This document shows positions 14,363-21,534 of a DNA stretch of 30,883 nucleotides, one piece after another. Within the stretch, counting starts at the first letter, position 1; each line of letters starts with the position of its first letter. The DNA is taken from positions 1 through 30,883 of the IMG/VR virus record IMGVR_UViG_3300042515_002946. One strand, given 5' to 3'. This DNA is from a virus. Made by a program: the position numbers and the translations under genes. Under the pieces are notes generated by a model that did no database searches, was not told where the DNA came from, and saw nothing but the letters and a program-made list of their open reading frames with translations.

Positions 14363-16213
14363 ATGAGCAAGGAATTCCTAAGCAAACTCGTACACTACCG
14401 CACATACGCAAAATATCTTCCTGAAGAGCTTCGCAGAGAGTCTAAAGAGGAGACTATAAATAGGAATATGCAGATGCATATCCGGAAGTTTCCTGAGCAT
14501 GCAGAAGCTATTGAAAAAGCATACGAGCAGGTTTTTGCCGGTAGGGTAGTTCCCAGCATGCGCAGCTTCCAGTTCGCTGGCGAAGCAATTGAGCGTCGCA
14601 ATAATCGAATGTTTAATTGCAGTTTCCTAAACATCACAAAGTTTAGAGATTTTGCAGACCTATTCTACATGAGCATGAGCGGTGTAGGTGTCGGCTTCAG
14701 CGTCAAAAAGAAACACATCTCTTCTCTAGGAGCTATTCCCGAAGGCGCTGTGGTCCCTCCCTATGTTGTGGCTGACTCGGCAGAGGGTTGGTGCGATAGC
14801 TTGCTGGAACTTTTCCGCAACCCTGATCTGCAGTTCGACTATACTCCCATTCGTCCTATGGGTGCTCCTTTGAGTACAGGAGGGACAGCTAGTGGTCCGA
14901 AAGCTCTAATCAAGATGCATGCGAATGTCCGTGCAATTTTGAGGAAGGCTGTCGGACGGCAACTCACCCCTTTCGAATGTCATCGCGTTGCCTGTTTGAT
15001 TGCCGATTGCGTTGTTGTCGGAGGCGTTCGTAGAGGAGCACTGATTAGTCTGTTCGATGTGGATGATGAAGAACTTCTGAACTGCAAAGCAAACAACTGG
15101 TGGGAAAAATATCCTGAGCTTGCTCGTGCAAATAACTCCGCTGTTCTACGCAAAGACGATCCAGACTTTAGAGAAAAAGCAGGCAGGGTAATTGATGCTT
15201 GTTTTGCTGGCGGTCAGGCAGAGCCTGGCCTGAGTCTCACCAACGATGATGAGATGGGATTCAATCCTTGTCACGAGATTGCACTCAAGAGTATGGGTGT
15301 CTGCAACCTTACAGAAATTAATGCCGCTCAATGCTTCAGCAAAGAAGATTGGCTGAAGGCTGTTGTTAGTGCGACTATTCTAGGAACACTACAAGCAACC
15401 TATACAGACTTTAAATATGTGCAGCCTGAGTGGAAAAAGAACGCAGACGAAGAAGCGTTGCTAGGGGTGAGCATCACAGGACAAGCTGAAGCTCAAGCCA
15501 TTTTGACTCCAGAAAACCTTAAAGAAGGTGCAGAGGTAGCAGTTCAGGTAAACAAGCTCTGGGCGCAAAAGCTGGGAATCAACCCTGCTCGCCGAATAAC
15601 TACCACAAAACCTTCAGGAACCAGCAGCAGCTGGCTAGGAACAACTGCAGGTGTACATGCAGGACATGAGATTCGTTATGTGCGTCGTGTACGTATGGAT
15701 AAGTTTAGCGCGCTGGCTAAAGCTTTAGCCAAGAAATTCCCTGCTTTTGTTGCAGAAGATCCATTCAACAGCAACGACATGATCATGCAGGTTCCTATCA
15801 AACTGTATGACACCACACTCCTCAGAAGCCAGGAAACCGCTGTGCAGTGTTTGGAGCGCGTGAAAGTATTGTATGACAGCTGGATTGTTCCAGGGCACAT
15901 TGTTGGAGACAATACCCACAACATCAGTCTAACCATAAACTACCACGAGCATGAAAAAGAAGCGATCAAGCGCTGGATGCTAGATAACAGAGATTCATAT
16001 TATGGTATCAGCCTCATTCCATATGACGGCGGAGACTATAAATACCTGCCCTACAGCCAGCCTCCACATCCTGAAATTTTTGAAATTTTAGAGAAGGCTT
16101 TTTCTCTCGTCACCGACGAGTTCAAATTTGAAGATATTCGTGAAAGAAAAGATAACACTGACTTCAAAGGAGAGATTGCTTGTGCAGGAGGAGCCTGTAG
16201 CTTAGAGCTGTAG
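14363..16213 (+). CDS. nrdJ: Adenosylcobalamin-dependent (class II) ribonucleoside-triphosphate reductase
   Basis: This 616-residue protein reduces ribonucleotides to deoxyribonucleotides using adenosylcobalamin. The family's catalytic cysteines are present. NPCHE is at residues 301-305 (thiyl Cys303 and Glu305). Cys314 lies in MGVCNLTEIN, 11 residues on as in the Lactobacillus enzyme (C408/C419). Cys86 lies in MFNCSF, and the C-terminal shuttle pair Cys607/Cys612 in CAGGACSLEL matches the CX4C of that enzyme. Other family motifs are GVGFSV, RPMGAPLS-GGTASGP, GGVRRGALISLF and TTTKPSGTSS. It is shorter than the ~740-residue monomeric reference, mostly before Cys303. The product would be dNTP, or dNDP if it is a diphosphate form. 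A PduO-type adenosyltransferase at 16859 could supply the cofactor. It is followed by a strong terminator, and an A-rich leader (aacaaacaaaaATG) precedes the start. Confidence 0.93.
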   Translation: MSKEFLSKLVHYRTYAKYLPEELRRESKEETINRNMQMHIRKFPEHAEAIEKAYEQVFAGRVVPSMRSFQFAGEAIERRNNRMFNCSFLNITKFRDFADLFYMSMSGVGVGFSVKKKHISSLGAIPEGAVVPPYVVADSAEGWCDSLLELFRNPDLQFDYTPIRPMGAPLSTGGTASGPKALIKMHANVRAILRKAVGRQLTPFECHRVACLIADCVVVGGVRRGALISLFDVDDEELLNCKANNWWEKYPELARANNSAVLRKDDPDFREKAGRVIDACFAGGQAEPGLSLTNDDEMGFNPCHEIALKSMGVCNLTEINAAQCFSKEDWLKAVVSATILGTLQATYTDFKYVQPEWKKNADEEALLGVSITGQAEAQAILTPENLKEGAEVAVQVNKLWAQKLGINPARRITTTKPSGTSSSWLGTTAGVHAGHEIRYVRRVRMDKFSALAKALAKKFPAFVAEDPFNSNDMIMQVPIKLYDTTLLRSQETAVQCLERVKVLYDSWIVPGHIVGDNTHNISLTINYHEHEKEAIKRWMLDNRDSYYGISLIPYDGGDYKYLPYSQPPHPEIFEILEKAFSLVTDEFKFEDIRERKDNTDFKGEIACAGGACSLEL

Positions 16214-16228
16214 AGTAGCTGACAGCTA

Positions 16229-16272
16229 AAAAAAACACCCACAACGAATTACTTTTGTTGTGGGTGTTTTTG
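16229..16272. terminator. Bidirectional terminator between convergent genes
   Basis: A 15-bp A/T-flanked stem (aaaaacacccacaac with gttgtgggtgttttt) has an 11-nt loop. A runs on one side and T runs on the other let it act for both the reductase and the minus-strand gene ending at 16291. Confidence 0.9.
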
Positions 16273-16290
16273 TGTTCACGCTAATTCAAA

Positions 16291-16776
16291 TCAGTCTGTT
16301 CCAAGCATAGCTATCAAAGCATCTGTAATGCCTTCCCAGAAGGTAATATGATCCTTTAATTTTCTGCTGACCAAGTTGAAGTGGTACCTGTCCACCTTTG
16401 AATATTCGAGGTCAGGGAACTCGCTGTCGTAGTTTTTCAAACAAAGCACCGTAGGTTCGGCATCCTCCATTTCTCCAGGTTTGAATACTGTGGTGAACAC
16501 TGCTCCGGAATGGAGAGGTAATGTAGTCATTATTTTTTCAACATATCTTTGGATAGTTTCAAATGCCTGACTGTTCACAGCTACCTGTAAAAAACTCATA
16601 GGGTGGCACTCTCCACAAGGACATGCCCAGAAGTTACTAGGCATCACTGCCACACCATTCACATCGTTAATCATCTCCATGTACGGTTTAGCGTTTTTGC
16701 ATACCGTTTCGGACTCTACAGCCGCGACGAACATGTCTATCAAGTCTAGTTTTTTGTCTTCGGTTAGTGGTATCAT
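16291..16776 (-). CDS. Unrecognised 161-residue protein with CPCGEC motif
   Basis: This 161-residue protein is mixed helical and polar. The motif ACPCGECHPMSF (about residues 51-62) contains Cys-x-Cys-x-x-Cys and a His, possibly a metal site, and is the only notable element. The C-terminal half is rich in Phe, Tyr and acidic residues. I do not recognise the family. It faces the reductase gene across a shared terminator. It has a good extended -10 promoter upstream (16798-16814) and diverges from the cobalamin adenosyltransferase gene. Nothing visible links it directly to B12 metabolism. Confidence 0.7.
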   Translation of the reverse strand: MIPLTEDKKLDLIDMFVAAVESETVCKNAKPYMEMINDVNGVAVMPSNFWACPCGECHPMSFLQVAVNSQAFETIQRYVEKIMTTLPLHSGAVFTTVFKPGEMEDAEPTVLCLKNYDSEFPDLEYSKVDRYHFNLVSRKLKDHITFWEGITDALIAMLGTD

Positions 16777-16797
16777 AAAATAAAATCGGGTGATCTC

Positions 16798-16814
16798 ATC
16801 AATATATTATACCA
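16798..16814 (-). promoter_or_regulatory. Extended -10 promoter, conserved 17-mer
   Basis: On the minus strand this reads TGGTATAATATATTGAT, containing the extended -10 TGGTATAAT. The identical 17 bases occur at 21486-21502, also upstream of a minus-strand gene start. No good -35 is seen. Confidence 0.75.
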
Positions 16815-16821
16815 CAAATGT

Positions 16822-16850
16822 TTGACTTTTGCTGTGAGGAGTCACAAGAT
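16822..16850 (+). promoter_or_regulatory. Weak candidate promoter for adenosyltransferase gene
   Basis: TTGACT at 16822-16827 and CAAGAT at 16845-16850 are 17 bp apart, only 8 nt before the ATG at 16859. The -35 is good and the -10 is poor, so a near-leaderless transcript is possible but uncertain. Confidence 0.3.
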
Positions 16851-16858
16851 TGTGAGCT

Positions 16859-17398
16859 ATGAAGATCGCTACAAAATCAGGAGACAAAGGAAAAACAGGA
16901 AGATTGTTCGGTTCGAGGGTAAGCAAGACAGACCCGGCCATCGCTGCTGTGGGAGACATTGACGAGCTGAATGCTGCTATGGGTATGCTGAAGTATGAGG
17001 CTCATCAATACCCCAAGTACGCAGCTTCTTTAAAAGAAATTCAACACAGGCTTACTCTATTGATGGGAGAGATCGCAGCTGAAGCCGAGATGCGTGATGA
17101 ATATGTTTTGAAATATGATTCGATAAAGACAGAAGATCTAGACTCTTTAGATGCTGAAGTTTCTTTACTTGAAAACATGTCTGAATTAGATCAGCAAGGC
17201 TGGGTGCTGTATGGAGAGTCTAAAAGAGGTTCGCTTGCAGACTTCGCCTCTAAGGTTTGCCGTCGCGCAGAAAGATCTGTTTTGCGTATGGAAGAAGCTG
17301 AAGGCAGCGTTGTCAGACCTACACTAAAAAAATACCTCAATAGGCTGAGTGATTTTCTCCATCTACTAGCTAGGTATTTTGATTTTGAAGAAAACTAG
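16859..17398 (+). CDS. PduO-type ATP:cob(I)alamin adenosyltransferase
   Basis: This 179-residue protein transfers adenosyl from ATP to cob(I)alamin, making adenosylcobalamin (coenzyme B12). The PduO/MMAB family signatures are present. The N-terminal ATP loop is TKSGDKGKTGRL (residues 5-16), followed by RVSKTDP and GDIDELNAAMG. CRRAERSVLR (from residue 134) contains the conserved arginines, and YLNRLSDFLHLLAR (from residue 159) is the signature C-terminal helix. Length fits a single-domain enzyme. The reductase in the same neighbourhood requires this cofactor, so the two genes form a coherent pair, although the minus-strand gene at 16291 and a terminator separate them. It starts 8 nt after a weak promoter and is followed by a small cysteine-containing gene 15 nt downstream. 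Confidence 0.9.
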   Translation: MKIATKSGDKGKTGRLFGSRVSKTDPAIAAVGDIDELNAAMGMLKYEAHQYPKYAASLKEIQHRLTLLMGEIAAEAEMRDEYVLKYDSIKTEDLDSLDAEVSLLENMSELDQQGWVLYGESKRGSLADFASKVCRRAERSVLRMEEAEGSVVRPTLKKYLNRLSDFLHLLARYFDFEEN

Positions 17399-17413
17399 AA
17401 ACTGAAAATTAAT

Positions 17414-17797
17414 ATGAGTACAACCCAATTAAAACTTAAAAAGAATCACAAGAAGGCGTTAGAGGAGTCTTTGAAGGAATTTAACCTGACTGTTGATGAA
17501 GCTCTGTCCTGGCTGAGCGAAAGCCAACAGGCGCTGCAGCCAAAAAAGCTTTGCGGTTCTGCGTCGTGCGAAAACCCTTATAGATGTAATATTGAAGGAT
17601 GTGAGTTTTCCGAAGCCTTGAACTGTGTTAATCCTCCCAGCAACGTCACATTCATTCCAGGAGACTCGATAAACCCTGCCTCTGTTTTTGTAGGCACGAC
17701 CAGAATGACTGGGCTTGTGGAAACTAACGTAACTTACGTTGGAGCAGATTCTCCTGTTTTGCGATTGACTATAAGGGGAGCAAAAATATCTAATTAA
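17414..17797 (+). CDS. Unrecognised small protein with cysteine cluster
   Basis: This 127-residue protein has a lysine-rich helical N-terminus (about residues 5-45). A cysteine cluster follows (CGSASCENPYRCNIEGCEF...LNC, about residues 55-79) with five cysteines. The C-terminal ~45 residues are beta-rich (VTFIPGDSINPASVFVG, VLRLTIRGAKIS). The cysteine spacing could bind zinc or form disulfides. No family is recognised. It follows the adenosyltransferase by 15 nt with leader gaaaattaat and is closed by a terminator, so the two may share a transcript. Confidence 0.65.
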   Translation: MSTTQLKLKKNHKKALEESLKEFNLTVDEALSWLSESQQALQPKKLCGSASCENPYRCNIEGCEFSEALNCVNPPSNVTFIPGDSINPASVFVGTTRMTGLVETNVTYVGADSPVLRLTIRGAKISN

Positions 17798-17822
17798 CCG
17801 ATTGCGAACGAGACCATGTATG

Positions 17823-17860
17823 ATGAGCCTGGATAGTTACCTGTCCAGGCTCATTTTATT
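17823..17860 (+). terminator. Rho-independent terminator
   Basis: An 11-bp perfect stem (atgagcctgga with tccaggctcat, 10-nt loop) is followed by ttttatt. It separates the small cysteine protein gene from the membrane protein starting at 17863. Confidence 0.85.
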
Positions 17861-17862
17861 AT

Positions 17863-19116
17863 GTGTTGAGCTTGCGGATTAAATGTACTACAATTATTGG
17901 TATGGCATTTATTATACTTGTAGCTCTTTCTGCATTTTTTGTGGCCGGTTGTGCTGCCTTTTTTAGTATAAAAGGACTTGTTGTATTATTTTCTGGAAGT
18001 TCACTGGCTATAGGCATAATGGCCAGCTCTCTGGAGATAGGAAAGCTTGTTGCTGCTAGCTTTCTTCATAGCTACTGGAAAGATATTAAATTTTTACTTA
18101 AAGTTTATCTCTGTAGTGCTGTGTTAGTTTTAATGGGCGTTACTAGCTTGGGTATTTTTGGTTTTTTAACAAATGCCTATCAAACACACGCCACCACCGT
18201 AAGTTCTTTTGAAACCAAAATAAAAACTCTAGAGAACGAGAAGCTCTCGCTGGTTGAGAGTATCAGCAACAACTCAGAAAGAGTTAGAGTGCTGTCAGAT
18301 ATACGTACAACACAAGAACAGCGCGTAAAAGATGCTGGTAACTACAAAGCCCCCAGAGATCAGGCTTATAAGGCGATAGCCGACGCTAATGAGGAAGCAC
18401 AAAAGAAAGAGGCTTTGATTTCCCAATCTAGAGAAAGAAGCATATCTGTAGACAGGGAGATAGAAGATTTAAAAATAGCTATGAATACAACTACAGACGT
18501 AGGGTCATTCAAATTTATAGCTAATGCACTCAACACTGACGTAGATACCTCTGTTCAATACTTTATATTTGCCCTGATTACTGTTTTTGACCCTTTGGCA
18601 GTCACTCTAATTCTAGCTTTAAACAAGCTTATTGAGCTTAGGAGCGCACGGAAAGAAGCAGAGATGAAAGAGCTGGAAAACCTACTCAGGACCGAAGTGG
18701 TGCCTGAGTACAGCGAGATTTCATCACCATCTACATCTCCAGCCCCTATATTTGTTCCGCCCTCTTCTGCTCCTGTTATTGCTCCCGACATCGCTCCTGC
18801 TTCTGTTGCGCACGAACCTGCAGTGACTGAACTTGTCGAAGAAATAATTCCTCCTGCCGTTCTGGTCGTCCCGCCTGAGCCTGAGGTTGTGTCCTACACT
18901 CCTGTCATAGTGCATGCCGCTCCAGAAGACCCTCTGTGGGCTCTTGAAGACTCTACGCCTGTTCCGGCTTCAGTGTCAGAGACTTTACGGATTGACGTTC
19001 CTACAGATATGGTATCAGGTCTTCCTGTAGCTCATGTAGACTCTGAAGACCCACATACTGATACTAAGCGTAGAACAATACAATCAGGCGACAACAACTC
19101 TATAATCAGAGGCTAA
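17863..19116 (+). CDS. Multi-pass membrane protein with coiled coil and Pro-rich tail
   Basis: This 417-residue protein starts at GTG 17863; an in-frame ATG at 17902 is the alternative. Hydrophobic segments lie near residues 10-32, 38-62 and 78-105, then a long charged coiled coil (about 120-210, including KIKTLENEKLSLVESI). Another hydrophobic segment (FIFALITVFDPLAVTLIL, about 228-247) is followed by a Pro/Ala/Val-rich, probably disordered tail (about 290-370). This layout, with SLEIGKLVAASFLHSYW and VTSLGIFGFLTNAYQ, is familiar from environmental phage membrane proteins of unknown function. An inner-membrane, lysis-related or host-takeover role is possible but not shown. It converges on PhoH with a 4-bp overlap (19113-19116). 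Confidence 0.7.
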   Translation: MLSLRIKCTTIIGMAFIILVALSAFFVAGCAAFFSIKGLVVLFSGSSLAIGIMASSLEIGKLVAASFLHSYWKDIKFLLKVYLCSAVLVLMGVTSLGIFGFLTNAYQTHATTVSSFETKIKTLENEKLSLVESISNNSERVRVLSDIRTTQEQRVKDAGNYKAPRDQAYKAIADANEEAQKKEALISQSRERSISVDREIEDLKIAMNTTTDVGSFKFIANALNTDVDTSVQYFIFALITVFDPLAVTLILALNKLIELRSARKEAEMKELENLLRTEVVPEYSEISSPSTSPAPIFVPPSSAPVIAPDIAPASVAHEPAVTELVEEIIPPAVLVVPPEPEVVSYTPVIVHAAPEDPLWALEDSTPVPASVSETLRIDVPTDMVSGLPVAHVDSEDPHTDTKRRTIQSGDNNSIIRG

Positions 19117-19868
19117 TTTTTTTTAGACTCCATTACTGCAGGATTCTCTTCAAAAGTTTTCACTATGAATCTGCAGAGTTCGCTACGAACAATGTCCGAA
19201 GAATCAAAAGCTACGCTATATATGCCGAACTGCTGAGCTTCGACAGTATTGAACATGTGAGCGCACTTTTCAAAGCCTCCTTGTTTGTTCTTAGGTAGGT
19301 CAGACTGCTTGGGATCTGCACACAAAATCATTTTTGTAAACTTCCCTATACGAGTCATCAGAGTCTGAATCTCGTTAATTGTTAGATCTTGGCACTCGTC
19401 GATTATAATTAATTTAGCTGTCCAGCTAGCCCCTCTAACAAAATTAATGGGCTGGTAGATAAACCTATTTTCAGCTTTTAGTTTTTTAACATCTCCGGCA
19501 CACAGCAACTCTTCCAGTTTATCTTCGAAAGGTCCCATATAAGGCTCATACTTTCCGTTAATGTCTCCAGGAAGATAGCCGAGCTTTGAGTCTGCAGACT
19601 CTACAGCAGCCCGCACAAAGACAAGGTCGGACACCTTCTTACTGTTTAACATCTCTAGTCCGATTCTCATTGCGCAGGTGGTCTTGCTGCTTCCTGCAGG
19701 ACCAGACAAGAAGATAATTCTGCTGTCTCTAGCTGATCCTAGCTCAATTAAAGCTTTTTGCTTTTCGGTCCATGGAAGCTCGCGAATTTTAAGCTCGAAA
19801 GAAATTTTTTCTCTCTGGTACACCTTAGGGCTAGTGTCTGGTTTTGCGGGCGTTTTTGGTTTTGTCAT
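19113..19868 (-). CDS. phoH: PhoH-like ATPase
   Basis: This 251-residue protein has the PhoH NTPase layout. Walker A is GPAGSSKTT (residues 56-64), with Ser instead of the usual second Gly before Lys. PhoH-specific segments include ADSKLGYLPGDINGKYEPYM and PFEDKLEELL. Walker B is LIIIDECQDLT. SNxIxT-type elements lie in TRIGKFTKMILCAD. PhoH proteins are RNA/NTP-related P-loop ATPases, common in phages, with debated function. It is the first gene after the convergent membrane gene, on the minus strand, and probably shares a transcript with the two small genes upstream of it. The basic N-terminal tail (MTKPKTPAKPDTSPK) is not part of the P-loop domain. Confidence 0.9.
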   Translation of the reverse strand: MTKPKTPAKPDTSPKVYQREKISFELKIRELPWTEKQKALIELGSARDSRIIFLSGPAGSSKTTCAMRIGLEMLNSKKVSDLVFVRAAVESADSKLGYLPGDINGKYEPYMGPFEDKLEELLCAGDVKKLKAENRFIYQPINFVRGASWTAKLIIIDECQDLTINEIQTLMTRIGKFTKMILCADPKQSDLPKNKQGGFEKCAHMFNTVEAQQFGIYSVAFDSSDIVRSELCRFIVKTFEENPAVMESKKN

Positions 19869-19869
19869 A

Positions 19870-20316
19870 TTATTTTACGTATATGCCTTTGGTTGGATTG
19901 TCCGGATAAATCTGTTTGTATTTTTCACTCAGACTTACCGCGTGCAGGACATTTAATCTTAGCCCAGCCAGCTTAAACGCTGCTTTTATCTTATGGGCTC
20001 TGCGAAAATTACTTCCGTTAATCAGATACTTATTGTGAAACGGGATATCAAACAGGGAGAACAGCTCTATCCACACCTTTCGCCTAAGGTATCCTTCGTT
20101 AATTACATCAGTGCAAAACAAGAGGTCAAAATCTGCTCCTGTTGTTTGATGTATATGTATTTGAAGCTCAAAAATGATTTGCCTAAATTCTCCTAAGAAC
20201 TCTTTAAAGTCCAGCTTTAACAGAGCCTGTAACGCTTCTATAACTTCTCCAAGTAGTGAAGTTAGCGGGTACTTTCTACCACCTAACAACTCTTCGCAAA
20301 CCTGTTTAACTTTCAT
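19870..20316 (-). CDS. Unrecognised helical protein
   Basis: This 148-residue protein is mostly helical by eye, with acidic and basic patches (FKEFLGEFRQIIFELQIHIH) and a basic C-terminus. No motif is recognised. A distant resemblance to MazG-like helical phage proteins crossed my mind (EFRQI, GEVIEALQALL), but the metal-binding EExxE pattern is not visible. The start overlaps the preceding gene by 4 nt (ATGA-type), and PhoH begins 1 nt after its stop, so the three are likely one transcript. Confidence 0.65.
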   Translation of the reverse strand: MKVKQVCEELLGGRKYPLTSLLGEVIEALQALLKLDFKEFLGEFRQIIFELQIHIHQTTGADFDLLFCTDVINEGYLRRKVWIELFSLFDIPFHNKYLINGSNFRRAHKIKAAFKLAGLRLNVLHAVSLSEKYKQIYPDNPTKGIYVK

Positions 20317-20573
20317 TTATATTCTATATTTGAAGGAATCAGCTTTCTTTGCGTGTGTATTTTAAATCCGGAAGGAATATGCGTTATGCCTACATATTTT
20401 TCATTTAACTTTGAGTCTATCTTAAACTGCTTGGGGCTTTTGTTAAGAATGTCTTGAAGTATTTTATTTTTTGTTGTGTAGTCGCCTGCGTCAGACCGCT
20501 CCTTGGCCTCAATAAGCTTTCTAAGCTCTAAAGACTTGGCTAGCTTAACTATATTGGCAGGCAGCAATCGCAT
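20313..20573 (-). CDS. Small unrecognised basic protein
   Basis: This 86-residue protein starts MRLLPANIVKLAKSLELRK. It is helical in the first half (LRKLIEAKERSDAGDYTTKN) and beta-like in the second (YVGITHIPSGFKIHTQRK). Lysine-rich composition could suit nucleic-acid contact, but no fold is recognised. Its 3' end overlaps the next gene by 4 nt. The upstream leader carries tattata, 9 nt before the ATG, and a terminator lies between it and the upstream genes, so it may start a new short operon ending with PhoH. Confidence 0.6.
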   Translation of the reverse strand: MRLLPANIVKLAKSLELRKLIEAKERSDAGDYTTKNKILQDILNKSPKQFKIDSKLNEKYVGITHIPSGFKIHTQRKLIPSNIEYK

Positions 20574-20617
20574 ACTTCTATAATAGCAGGTTCTAGCCTA
20601 AAAGCCACCTAATAGCT

Positions 20618-20650
20618 AAAAAAAGGGCGGAGAATATCTCCACCCTTTTC
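20618..20650 (-). terminator. Minus-strand rho-independent terminator
   Basis: Read on the minus strand, GGGTGGAGA and TCTCCGCCC flank a 3-nt loop with one mismatch, followed by a run of T residues. It closes the DUF3228 operon and separates it from the PhoH operon. Confidence 0.75.
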
Positions 20651-20680
20651 TTGTATGCCTAACTCTTGTTTAGCCTGGCT

Positions 20681-20884
20681 TCAGGGACGTTTTTTACCTC
20701 TCTTTCTAATGCGTCCTAGGGTGTCCCATACCCCAGTCCTTTTAAGCTGAGGAAACAACCAAGGCCGCTCCATGATTATGGGCTGCCAATAATCCTCGTC
20801 TCTGAGCATGCTGCTTCGGGCATTCGCAGATTCTGCGATAGTCCTCGCGCTTCCGTGCGGGTTAGGCATGTATGGAGAGCACAT
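20681..20884 (-). CDS. Small unrecognised protein downstream of DUF3228 gene
   Basis: This 67-residue protein (MCSPYMPNPHGSARTIAESA...) is basic at its C-terminus (IRKRGKKRP) and has Trp, Pro and Met residues in WQPIIMERPWLFPQ. It starts 1 nt after the DUF3228 stop. No family is recognised. Its position before a terminator supports it as the last gene of a two-gene transcript starting at the promoter near 21486. Confidence 0.55.
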   Translation of the reverse strand: MCSPYMPNPHGSARTIAESANARSSMLRDEDYWQPIIMERPWLFPQLKRTGVWDTLGRIRKRGKKRP

Positions 20885-20885
20885 A

Positions 20886-21440
20886 TCATCTGTCCGCGAG
20901 TATCACTTTGTCGGCCCAGAACACATAGCTCTGCTTGAGTCTTACAGCAAACTCGTCGACCGAGATCGCCATCGGTGAACCTCCAGGCAGCAAGAAGTAA
21001 TTCTTGATGAGAGTGTCAGGATGGATTGGCTGCGGACCAGTGCCCTGCTTCGTGATTATAGTCACAAGCTCGAAGGTTGAATCTTCGTGTGTCGCATCTC
21101 TCCCCAGAGCAGTTCTTCCGTACATCACGAGCTCCGCAGAGTCAAACGGATCAGGAGTTAGAGAAGCGTCAGCTCGCAGGCGCTTCGACGGAAGTTCATC
21201 TACTCCGGGTCTGGCTTCGAACGTAAACGTTCCTGTATCTCCAGGCTTTAAAGTAACAAGTACCGGATTCACCCATTCTGTGGGAATGGTTATCAGGTAC
21301 GTGTCAGGCTTGTCTCCTTCTGTAAATGCTCTGGTTTTAAAAGCATTTTCTGCGGCTTCGACCAAAGTCGCGGCATCGACATTGACGCGGCTGAGCTGGC
21401 TTTCAGTGAAGTACTTATTCAGGTTAATTTTAACGTTCAT
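20886..21440 (-). CDS. DUF3228 family protein
   Basis: This 184-residue protein matches the DUF3228 layout by eye. An N-terminal TRAFTEGDKPDTYLITIPTE leads into VTLKPGDTGTFTFEARPGV. Next come AELVMYGRTAL and STFELVTIITKQG. The end pattern HPDTLIKNYFLLPGG followed by SVDEFAVRLKQSYVFW parallels the family's P-x-TL-x-x-N-LL-x-PGG and EEFAxSxxYW. The biochemical function of DUF3228 is not known to me. It is transcribed from the conserved 17-mer promoter and shares a transcript with the small downstream gene. The A-rich leader caacaaaacATG lacks a Shine-Dalgarno sequence. Confidence 0.7.
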   Translation of the reverse strand: MNVKINLNKYFTESQLSRVNVDAATLVEAAENAFKTRAFTEGDKPDTYLITIPTEWVNPVLVTLKPGDTGTFTFEARPGVDELPSKRLRADASLTPDPFDSAELVMYGRTALGRDATHEDSTFELVTIITKQGTGPQPIHPDTLIKNYFLLPGGSPMAISVDEFAVRLKQSYVFWADKVILADR

Positions 21441-21485
21441 GTTTTGTTGGGTGGTTAAAAGGCTACCAGGACAACATGTCTAGGT

Positions 21486-21502
21486 ATCAATATATTATAC
21501 CA
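21486..21502 (-). promoter_or_regulatory. Extended -10 promoter, conserved 17-mer
   Basis: The minus strand again reads TGGTATAATATATTGAT, identical to 16798-16814, followed by a leader of about 45 nt to the DUF3228 ATG. It lies between the sugar-cluster end (21535) and this gene. Confidence 0.75.
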
Positions 21503-21534
21503 TAAATTTGCCCTATTATTTAATCAGGCAATAC

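Noticed and set aside
16777-16858. Cobalamin riboswitch before the adenosyltransferase
   Set aside because: The gap is only 82 bp, holds divergent promoter elements, and no B12-box-like sequence or large folded leader is visible.
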